The notes below the pieces were generated by a model. It was not told the DNA's origin, did no database searches, and saw only the letters and a program-made list of their open reading frames with translations. A stretch of 64,000 nucleotides of DNA from Catellatospora methionotrophica (GTDB lineage: Bacteria > Actinomycetota > Actinomycetes > Mycobacteriales > Micromonosporaceae). The stretch covers positions 114,462 to 178,461 of the forward strand of contig NZ_JAAOTJ010000016.1 in assembly GCF_011297335.1 (NCBI RefSeq), read 5' to 3'. Positions 33,256 through 40,409 of this stretch are shown one piece after another (the stretch's first letter is position 1; each line of letters opens with the position of its first letter). A program made the position numbers and the translations under genes.

Positions 33256-34866
33256 TCAGGCGGCGATCTCCTCCGTGCTCACCTTGCGGCGGCGGGCCAC
33301 CAGGAACAGCACCGCGCCCAGCGCCACGACACCGCCGCCGATACCGGCGATCAGTGCGGTGTTGTCACCGGTGACCGGCAGGCCGCCACCGTTGCCGCCG
33401 TTGTTGCCACCGGCCGGCGGGGTGCCGATCTTGATGATCACCTTCGCGGTGTCGTTCTTCGGGTTGCCGTCCTTGCCGACCAGGGTGATGACCTCGGCCA
33501 GCCCGTCGTTGCCGATCGGCGCGGAGTCGATGTGCACCAGCAGCTCGCGGGTCAGCGTGCGGCCCGGCTGCAGCTCCGACTCGAACCCGCAGGCCAGCTG
33601 GGTCTCACCGGTGTATTCCCAGGCCGGGCCCTCGCCGCTGCGGTCGATGCAGTTGCCGACGCCCGGCTTCACGGCCGGAGCCACGAAAGAGGTGCCGGCC
33701 GGGGTCTTGATGTAGAACTGCGGGCCGGAACTCGCCTTGCCGACATTGGTGACCTTGACGAAGATCTTGACGGTGTCACCGACCCGGCCGATGCCCTGAG
33801 ACACCGTGATGGCCTGGTCGACCGTCGGCGGCGCGCCCACGTGCATGGCGAACGCGGCGTCGTTGTCGCCGGGGTCGGCTTCGGCGGCCTGCTCGGCGTT
33901 CGGAACCAGATCCTCGATCAGGTCCGCGATCCGGGCTTCGATCTGCGCCTCGGTCAGGTCCTCGGCAACCTTGAAGCCGTCGGCAGGCTCGGCCTGCTTA
34001 CCGGTCGGCACCTCGCTCACCTGCTTCAGCGCATTCACGCTGACCAGGCCACCGGGCAGCGCCGCGGGTCCGTCATAGAACATGCCGCTGGCGCTGACCA
34101 GAACCGGCTGCTCCGGCAGGTAGGCCTCGCCGGGCGCGAGCACCACATCGGGGTCGGTGCAGACGGCGTACTCGGTCTCGGCGATGTTGATCTCGCAGAT
34201 GTCGTAGACCGAATCGAAGCTGGCGTACGCGGGCAGCGTGATGGTGAACTTGATGCCCTGCACGGTGGCGTCACCCTCGTTGCTGACCGCCCAGCCGAGC
34301 GGTGCCTGCTCACCGGGCTTGAGCGGGACGACCTTGCCGTTGCTGTAACCACCGACGAGGTCGCTGGCCATCGACACCAGGTCGACCCAGCCACCAATCA
34401 CCTGCTCCACTGCCGCGGTGGTGGTGTCGTTGCTGTGGTCGGTGTCGCCCGGCGTCGTGAACGACACCGAGAACGATCCGGCGGAGCCGGTCTCCTTGCC
34501 CACGTTCTTCAGGTAGACGAAGTCGAAGGTCGACTCGCCGGGCAGGAAGCCCACCCAGTGACACGTCACGATCTTGCCGGAGATGTCGCAGGCACCGTCG
34601 TAGATGCTGGTGTCCGCGACCACGCGGCTGCTGTCGAGCCCGGAGAAGTCGTACCGAACGGTGGTGTCGCCCGACGCGGTGCTGCCGACGTTGGAGAAGT
34701 CGACACGGAACCACTTGCCTTCAGCCTCGACGGACATCATGCTGCCCGTGACCTTGGCAGCCACATCGATGCCGTCAGCCGCGTACGCGGGAACGCCCAG
34801 CGCGGCGGACAGGCCACCGGCGAGCAGCATCGAGGCGCCCGCCGCCAGGGCGGTGCGGATCTTCAT
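33256..34866 (-). CDS. LPXTG-anchored cell-wall surface protein
   Basis: The 536-residue exported protein has a signal peptide (cleavage near VPAYA-AD, ~residue 29), two or three Ig-like/DUF11-type beta domains (VDFSNVGSTASGDTTVRYDF, WAVSNEGDATVQGIKFTITL, VKVTNVGKASSGPQFYIKTP), an Asn/Gly-rich spacer and a sorting signal: LPVTG at ~496-500, a hydrophobic helix and a basic RRRK tail. Sortase would link it to peptidoglycan. No sortase gene lies in the window. Its even cysteine count suggests disulfides. It is probably a structural or adhesive wall component. Confidence 0.87.
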   Translation of the reverse strand: MKIRTALAAGASMLLAGGLSAALGVPAYAADGIDVAAKVTGSMMSVEAEGKWFRVDFSNVGSTASGDTTVRYDFSGLDSSRVVADTSIYDGACDISGKIVTCHWVGFLPGESTFDFVYLKNVGKETGSAGSFSVSFTTPGDTDHSNDTTTAAVEQVIGGWVDLVSMASDLVGGYSNGKVVPLKPGEQAPLGWAVSNEGDATVQGIKFTITLPAYASFDSVYDICEINIAETEYAVCTDPDVVLAPGEAYLPEQPVLVSASGMFYDGPAALPGGLVSVNALKQVSEVPTGKQAEPADGFKVAEDLTEAQIEARIADLIEDLVPNAEQAAEADPGDNDAAFAMHVGAPPTVDQAITVSQGIGRVGDTVKIFVKVTNVGKASSGPQFYIKTPAGTSFVAPAVKPGVGNCIDRSGEGPAWEYTGETQLACGFESELQPGRTLTRELLVHIDSAPIGNDGLAEVITLVGKDGNPKNDTAKVIIKIGTPPAGGNNGGNGGGLPVTGDNTALIAGIGGGVVALGAVLFLVARRRKVSTEEIAA

Positions 34867-34921
34867 TTGTTGTGCCCCCGTGGGATGGTGGGTGAAGCTT
34901 GATGATCAAGCGGAGGGGACG

Positions 34922-36079
34922 TTACCCAGCTTTCTCCGAGCTTCCACCAGCCGAACGGCCGGAATCCGGCCGGTCGATACGGCCGACCGCCCGGCGCACC
35001 TGCCGTTCCGCTTCCTCCCGGGGCATACCGCAGGCGCGCAACAGATCCGTCGCGGTCGAGCGGACCTGCGCGAACACCACCTCACCCGAGAATCCCAGCC
35101 CGGCCTGGTGCGCCTCCCGCGCCTGGCGTACGGCGCGCACCGCGGCCTGTTCGGCCTGTTCGGGATCGACCGCGTCGGCCAGTTCGCGGCGCAGCGAGGA
35201 CACCGACTGCGCCAGCGCGTGCACGGCTTCGACGAGCGGTGCGGGCACCGGTTCGGCGTCACGGATCATGGACACGATGCGGCGTACCAGCACCCGGCTG
35301 TTGCGCAGCGAGCGCGCCAGGTGGTCGGCCGCCTCGATGTACGTCGACAGCAGCCCGTGCTTGCCCCAGTGCAGCGGGGCGATGGTCGCCAGCTCCTTGC
35401 TCGCCTTCAGCGACTCGCCGAACGCCCGCAGGTGCGACTCGGCCTCCCGCATCCGGTCCAGCGCCTCCTGGGCGGTCGCCGCGTCACCGTGCGCCAGCGC
35501 CTCGGCCGCCTCGTTGAGCCCGTCGGACAGCGCCTCCATCAGCGGCCCGACCGCCCGCTTCACCTCGGTCAGCGGATTGAGCGGCAGCAGCAGCGCCATC
35601 ACCAGCAGCGCGATGCCGCCGCCGACGACAGCGTCGACGAAACGGCTCAGGTAGTAGTCGCTGGTGATCGGCAGCAGGGTGGCGACCAGGATGCCCGACG
35701 AGGCGGCCTGGCTCACCAGCGACGCCGAGCCGCCGATGAAGATGGCCAGGTTGATCGCCAGCAGCACCACCAGCGACACCTGCCAGGCGCCCCGGCCGAT
35801 CACGAGGATGAGCAGCTCGCCGAGCAGGATGCCGACCGCGTTGCCGGCCACGATCTCGGCCGCGCGCCGCATCCGCTGCCCCACCGAGATGGCGAGGGTG
35901 ACCACGGCCGCGATCGGCGCGAAGAACGGCTGGTAGTGGCCCAGCAGCTGGTGCGCCACGTACCAGGCCAGCCCGGCGGCGACCGCGGCCTGGACGGAGA
36001 GGATCAGGCTGCCGCGCACCCGCCGGACCCGGTCGCGCAGCGTCACCCGCGTGCGTCGGCCCAGCTCGGCGGCGTCCAT
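34922..36079 (-). CDS. FUSC/aromatic acid exporter family membrane protein
   Basis: The 385-residue protein has about six N-terminal transmembrane segments (starting SLILSVQAAVAAGLAWYVAH, HYQPFFAPIAAVVTLAISVG) and a long cytoplasmic helical half, the FUSC-type layout found in aromatic acid exporters. The motif QPFFAPIAAVVTLAISVGQR near 53-72 is typical. The substrate is unknown. I chose the ATG at 36079; the reading frame stays open beyond it into the divergent HD gene. It runs in the same direction as the LPXTG gene. Confidence 0.82.
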   Translation of the reverse strand: MDAAELGRRTRVTLRDRVRRVRGSLILSVQAAVAAGLAWYVAHQLLGHYQPFFAPIAAVVTLAISVGQRMRRAAEIVAGNAVGILLGELLILVIGRGAWQVSLVVLLAINLAIFIGGSASLVSQAASSGILVATLLPITSDYYLSRFVDAVVGGGIALLVMALLLPLNPLTEVKRAVGPLMEALSDGLNEAAEALAHGDAATAQEALDRMREAESHLRAFGESLKASKELATIAPLHWGKHGLLSTYIEAADHLARSLRNSRVLVRRIVSMIRDAEPVPAPLVEAVHALAQSVSSLRRELADAVDPEQAEQAAVRAVRQAREAHQAGLGFSGEVVFAQVRSTATDLLRACGMPREEAERQVRRAVGRIDRPDSGRSAGGSSEKAG

Positions 36080-36137
36080 GACCTTTACTGTGGCGCACCT
36101 CGCACCGCGAGCCGGACGGATGCGCCAAGATTGCGCC

Positions 36138-36770
36138 ATGGCCGCCGAGACGATCCCGCTCACCGCCGACCGGTTCGCCGCCGCCGCCCGCGCCGCCGGT
36201 GCCACCGCCCCGGACAGCGTGCTGGCCGAGGTCGGCACCGAGCTGATCAGCCGCTGGTCCGAGCCGCAGCGCTTCTACCACACCGGCGAGCACCTGGCCG
36301 CCTGCCTGGACCTGGTCGGCGACGAGCCGGTGGTCGCGCTGGCCGTGTGGGGCCACGATGCGGTGTACGACCCGACGGCCGCCGACAACGAGGAGCGCAG
36401 TGCCGTGCTCACCGGCGAGCTGCTGGCCGAATGCCAGGTTCCGGCTCCGGTGATCGAGGAAGTCCTCCGCCTGGTACGCCTCACCGCCGGGCACGCCGTG
36501 GCCCCGGGCGACCGCAACGGCGCCCTGCTCGCCGATGCCGACCTGGCCATCCTGGCCGCCCCGTGGCCGGATTACGTCCGCTACGTGGCCGCCGTCCGCG
36601 CCGAGTACGCCCACGTGCCCGACGAGCTGTGGCGGGTCGGGCGGGCCACGGTCCTGCGGTCCCTGCTGGGGTTGCCGGGCCTCTACCATCGCACTCCGGA
36701 GCTGGAGTCCACCGCCCGCGCCAACCTGCACCGCGAGCTCGCCTCCCTCACCCCCGCCCCACCGGATTGA
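36138..36770 (+). CDS. HD-superfamily metal-dependent phosphohydrolase
   Basis: The 210-residue protein has the HD metal-site pattern of predicted HD phosphohydrolases (COG4339 type): FYHTGEHLAACL near 48-59 (His), VWGHDAVYDP near 72-81 (His-Asp), a DNEERSA helix, and LADADLAIL near 133-141 (Asp). The substrate is unknown; nucleotides are common for HD proteins. It starts at the ATG at 36138 and is divergent from the FUSC gene. Confidence 0.82.
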   Translation: MAAETIPLTADRFAAAARAAGATAPDSVLAEVGTELISRWSEPQRFYHTGEHLAACLDLVGDEPVVALAVWGHDAVYDPTAADNEERSAVLTGELLAECQVPAPVIEEVLRLVRLTAGHAVAPGDRNGALLADADLAILAAPWPDYVRYVAAVRAEYAHVPDELWRVGRATVLRSLLGLPGLYHRTPELESTARANLHRELASLTPAPPD

Positions 36771-36826
36771 TCATGAGGTTAAGGACGGCGACACGCCGCC
36801 GAGCACTGCCTCAAGTTCATGATCAA
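36767..36826. repeat. Dispersed inverted repeat, family D copy 2
   Basis: TTGATCATGAGGTT begins the left arm and AAGTTCATGATCAA (ending 36826) forms the right arm, around a ~30-bp spacer. It overlaps the stop codons of two convergent genes and may terminate both. A related element is at 24116-24174. Confidence 0.65.
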
Positions 36827-37107
36827 CGTGGCGAAGCGGCGGCAGCGCGGGCGAGGTGCTTGGGGATGCGGAGGCCGGCGGCGCGGAGCATGCGGGCGAT
36901 GTCGCGGGAGGTGGCGTAGCGGGCGCCCAGCCAGAGGGCGACCGGGACCCGGTCGGAGGGGATGTCGTAGTGGTCGCGGTCGAAGCCGCGGCGGGGTGCG
37001 CCGAGCAGCTCGGCGAACACGTGCAGCTCCGCCAGGGACACGTCGCTGACCAGATGTGCCCACAGCCGGCCGTGCGCGGGCCAGACCGGGCTGTCGACAT
37101 GGATCAC
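36823..37107 (-). CDS. DUF4031 domain protein
   Basis: The 94-residue protein is a complete DUF4031 unit: IHVDSPVWPAHGRLWAHLVSD, LHVFAELLGAPRRGFDRDHYD, then VALWLGARYATSRDIARMLR. The conserved His, Asp and Arg residues hint at an enzyme or ligand site, but no function is established. It is divergent from the GlcD-like gene with only 22 bp between starts, so the promoters must overlap the coding ends. Confidence 0.85.
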   Translation of the reverse strand: MIHVDSPVWPAHGRLWAHLVSDVSLAELHVFAELLGAPRRGFDRDHYDIPSDRVPVALWLGARYATSRDIARMLRAAGLRIPKHLARAAAASPR

Positions 37108-37129
37108 GGGTCCACGCTAGCGTGCGAAG

Positions 37130-38518
37130 GTGACCTTCCTCGACGAGCTGACGGCCGCGCTCGGCCCCGAACGCGTGATCACCGATCACGACCTGCTGAT
37201 CTCGTACCGGCGTGACGAGGCGGACCTCTGCGAGGCGGGTATGCCGCTGGCCGTCGTACGCCCGGAGGAGACCGCGCACGTCGCCGCCGCGGTGACGATC
37301 GCCGCGCGGCACGGCGTGCCGGTGGTGCCGCAGGGCGCGCGGACCGGCCTGGCGGGCGGCGCGAACGCGGTCGACGGCTGCCTGGTCGTGTCGATGCTGG
37401 CCATGGACCGCATCGTCGACCTCGACACCGCGAACCGGGTCGCCACCGTCCAACCGGGAGTGGTCAACGCGGTGCTGGCCCGCGGCGCCCTCGCCGAGGG
37501 GCTGCGCTACCCGCCGGACCCCGGATCGTGGGAGTCGAGCACGATCGGCGGCAACGTCGCCACGAACGCGGGCGGCATGTGCTGCGTGAAGTACGGCGTG
37601 ACCACCGAGTACGTGCTCGGCCTGGAGGTGGTGCTCGCCGACGGGCGGGTGCTGCGCACGGGCCGCCGCACCCCGAAGGGCGTCGCCGGATACGACCTGA
37701 CCAGGCTCTTCGTCGGCTCGGAGGGCACCCTCGGCATCATCACCGAGATCACCGTGGCGCTGCGGCCGGCAGCCGAGGAGTCGCTGACCATGGTCGCGGT
37801 GTTCCCGACCACGGCCGCGGCGGGCGACGCGGTGAACCGGATCTTCGCGGCCGGGCTGTCCCCGAGCCTGCTGGAACTGCTGGACCGGGTGCACCTGGAG
37901 GCGCTGGAGGCGTACCGGCCGATGGGGCTGGACACCACCGCGGCCGCGCTGCTGCTGGCGGCGGTGGACACCGGGTCACGGGCCGCCGCCGACCTGGAGG
38001 TGATCGCCGAGCTGGCCCGGCAGGCGGGCGCCGGCGAGGTCTGGCAGGCCACCGACGCGACCGAGGCCGCCGAGCTGCTGCAGGCCCGCCGCCTGGCGCA
38101 CCCGGCGATGGAGCACCTGGCGCTGTCGCTGTACGAGCACGGTGGGCTGATCATCGACGACATCGCGGTGCCGCGTACCCGGCTCGCGGAGCTGCTCGAC
38201 GACATCGTCGAGATCGCCGCCAAGCACGACGTGCCGGTCGGCGTCGTCGGCCACGCGGGCGACGGCAACCTGCACCCGAACATCGTGGTCGACCGCGCCG
38301 ACCCGGTCAGCGTCGCGGCGGGCCAGCGCGTCTTCGACGAGATCATGGAGCGCGGCCTGGCGCTGGGCGGCACCTGCACCGGCGAACACGGCGTCGGCCT
38401 GCTCAAACGCGACTGGCTCGCCACCGAACTCGGCGAGGTGGGCGTCGACATCCAACGCGCCGTCAAGTCCGCCCTCGACCCCACCAACCTCCTCAACCCC
38501 GGCAAGGTCCTCCGCTGA
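37130..38518 (+). CDS. FAD-binding oxidase/dehydrogenase, GlcD/D-lactate dehydrogenase family
   Basis: The 462-residue flavoenzyme oxidises a 2-hydroxy acid. The FAD-binding PCMH domain (~38-215) has PQGARTGLAGGANAVDG, DPGSWESSTIGGNVATNAGG and FVGSEGTLGIITEITV. The C-terminal FAD-oxidase domain has GHAGDGNLHPNIV (His and Asn near 382-390) and TCTGEHGVGLLKRDWL. Glycolate, D-lactate or D-2-hydroxyglutarate are the usual substrates. GlcE/GlcF subunits are absent, so a single-subunit D-lactate-type dehydrogenase is more likely. Confidence 0.87.
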   Translation: MTFLDELTAALGPERVITDHDLLISYRRDEADLCEAGMPLAVVRPEETAHVAAAVTIAARHGVPVVPQGARTGLAGGANAVDGCLVVSMLAMDRIVDLDTANRVATVQPGVVNAVLARGALAEGLRYPPDPGSWESSTIGGNVATNAGGMCCVKYGVTTEYVLGLEVVLADGRVLRTGRRTPKGVAGYDLTRLFVGSEGTLGIITEITVALRPAAEESLTMVAVFPTTAAAGDAVNRIFAAGLSPSLLELLDRVHLEALEAYRPMGLDTTAAALLLAAVDTGSRAAADLEVIAELARQAGAGEVWQATDATEAAELLQARRLAHPAMEHLALSLYEHGGLIIDDIAVPRTRLAELLDDIVEIAAKHDVPVGVVGHAGDGNLHPNIVVDRADPVSVAAGQRVFDEIMERGLALGGTCTGEHGVGLLKRDWLATELGEVGVDIQRAVKSALDPTNLLNPGKVLR

Positions 38519-38542
38519 GGGGCGCGGCCGCGCTCGATCGAT

Positions 38543-38603
38543 GATCGCTGTTTCGGGTCAAAACCTGCGGTCCGACCACAGGTTTCGACCTGAAACAGCG
38601 ATC
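38543..38603. repeat. Dispersed inverted repeat, family A copy 3
   Basis: GATCGCTGTTTCGGGTCA (38543-38560) faces CGACCTGAAACAGCGATC (38586-38603), between the convergent GlcD-like and glpD genes. The spacer shares the CTGCGG segment with copy 2. Confidence 0.8.
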
Positions 38604-38614
38604 AAGGCCGGTCC

Positions 38615-38640
38615 AGCGTTAAGAAGGTGCCCTTCCTTCG
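38615..38640. repeat. Family C half-element
   Basis: AAGGTGCCCTTCCTTCG, preceded by AGCGTTAAG, matches the right arm of the family C palindromes, but the left arm is missing. It directly follows a family A repeat, as at 18345-18484. Confidence 0.65.
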
Positions 38641-38647
38641 AGAAGGG

Positions 38648-40387
38648 TCAGACGGCGGTGAGGCGGGTGGTGTTGGCGGCGGCGTCGTCGGGCATGCGCT
38701 GGGATTCGCGCTCGGCGTCTACGCGGGCCAGGTAGGCGGTTATCTCGGACTCGGTGGTCGTGGGGGACCAGCCGAGGACCGGGGCCATGAGTTCAGCGGT
38801 GCGGCGCGCCGTCTGGACGCCGCGGTGGGCGGTCTCGATGGAGATCCTGGTACGCCGGGACAGCACGTCGACCACGTGCCGCGCACCCTCGTGGCGGGCC
38901 GCGTAGACGACCTCGGCCGACAGGTGCTCCGGCGCGCCGGGCAGCGGTTCGGCCAGCGTGCGGTCCTCGTCGATCAGCGCAAGCAGCTCGGTGGTCAGCG
39001 AGCCGTAGCGCTCCAGCAGGTGCTCCACCGCGCCGACGCTCAGCTCGTGACGGCGGGCCAGGTCGGCGCGGTCGCGCCACATCGCCTCGTAGCCGTCCGC
39101 GCCGAGCAGCGGCAGGTCGGCCGTGCCGCTGTGCCGCACGTCCCCGAGCCGCCGGACCGCCTTGTCGATCACGTCCTGGGCCATCACCCGGTACGTGGTG
39201 AACTTGCCGCCCGCGACGAGCAGCAGCCCGAGCAGCGGCTCGACGACGGCGTGCTCGCGCGACAGCGCCGACGTCGAGTCCGACTCCCCGCGCAGCAGCG
39301 GGCGCAGCCCGGCGTACACGCCCTCGATGTCCTCGCGGCGCAATGGCCGGTCGAGCACCTCGTTGACGTGCGACAGCAGGTAGTCGATGTCCTTGGCGGT
39401 GGCCGCCGGATGGGCGCGGTCCAGCTCCCAGTCGGTGTCGGTGGTGCCGATGATCCAGTGCCCGCCCCACGGGATGACGAACAGCACGCTGGTCGCGGTA
39501 CGCAGGATCAGCCCGACCTCGCCGGTGATCGCCGAACGGGGCACCACCAGGTGCACGCCCTTGGAGGCGCGCACCCGGAAGCCGACCCGCGCGTCGGGCA
39601 GCCACGACGACACGTCGTCGCTCCACACCCCGGTCGCCGCGACGACGGTCTTCGCGCGTACGTCGAACTCGTCGACGCCGTCGCTGACCCGTACGCCCGT
39701 CACCTGCCGGGCCTGCCGCAGCAGGCCGACGGCCCGGACCCCGGTGACCACGGCTGCGCCGAGGCTGGCTGCGGTGCGGGCCACCGTCACCACGAACCGG
39801 GCGTCGTCGACCTGCCCGTCGTAGTACCGGATCGCCCCGGCCAGGCCCTGCTCGCGCAGCGACGGGAACAGCCGGCGCGCGCCGTGCTGGGTGAGGTGCT
39901 TGTGCAGCGGCATGCCGCGCCCGCCGCCGACCAGTCCCGCGAAGACGTCGTACAGCGCCACGCCCGCGCCGTAGTAGACGCGGTGCCAGGCCCGCTTGGC
40001 GACCCCGGCGACGCCAGGCGTCTCGGCGGGCAGCGGCACCAGGAACGGCACCGGCCGCACCAGGTGCGGGGCGAGCCGGGTGGCGAGCAGGCCGCGTTCC
40101 CGCAGCGCCTCGTGCACCAGCGGGAACTCCAGCTGCTCCAGGTAGCGCAGGCCGCCGTGGATCAGCTTGGACGAGCGCGAGGAGGTGCCCGCGGCGAGGT
40201 CGCTCGCCTCGATCAGGGCCACGCGCAGGCCGCGGGACGCGGCGTCCAGCGCCGCGCCGACGCCGGTCACCCCACCCCCGACGACCAGGACATCGAACTC
40301 TTCGTCGCGAAGCCTGCGCAGGTCAGCGGCGCGGCGTTCCGGCGAGAGGGCACCCGCGGCGAAGCGGGACACGCTGCGGTCACGCAT
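38648..40387 (-). CDS. glpD: Glycerol-3-phosphate dehydrogenase
   Basis: The 579-residue flavoprotein oxidises glycerol 3-phosphate to dihydroxyacetone phosphate and passes electrons to quinones at the membrane. The FAD motif DVLVVGGGVTGVGAALDAA is near residues 34-52, followed by SSRSSKLIHGGLRYLEQLEF, GVWSDDVSS, WGGHWIIGTTDTDWE and AGGKFTTYRVMAQDV, all hallmarks of GlpD. The C-terminal helical domain (~390-579) is complete. The ATG at 40387 lies 22 bp from the divergent protease start. Confidence 0.93.
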   Translation of the reverse strand: MRDRSVSRFAAGALSPERRAADLRRLRDEEFDVLVVGGGVTGVGAALDAASRGLRVALIEASDLAAGTSSRSSKLIHGGLRYLEQLEFPLVHEALRERGLLATRLAPHLVRPVPFLVPLPAETPGVAGVAKRAWHRVYYGAGVALYDVFAGLVGGGRGMPLHKHLTQHGARRLFPSLREQGLAGAIRYYDGQVDDARFVVTVARTAASLGAAVVTGVRAVGLLRQARQVTGVRVSDGVDEFDVRAKTVVAATGVWSDDVSSWLPDARVGFRVRASKGVHLVVPRSAITGEVGLILRTATSVLFVIPWGGHWIIGTTDTDWELDRAHPAATAKDIDYLLSHVNEVLDRPLRREDIEGVYAGLRPLLRGESDSTSALSREHAVVEPLLGLLLVAGGKFTTYRVMAQDVIDKAVRRLGDVRHSGTADLPLLGADGYEAMWRDRADLARRHELSVGAVEHLLERYGSLTTELLALIDEDRTLAEPLPGAPEHLSAEVVYAARHEGARHVVDVLSRRTRISIETAHRGVQTARRTAELMAPVLGWSPTTTESEITAYLARVDAERESQRMPDDAAANTTRLTAV

Positions 40388-40409
40388 CCCACCAAGGTAC
40401 CGTGCGGCT

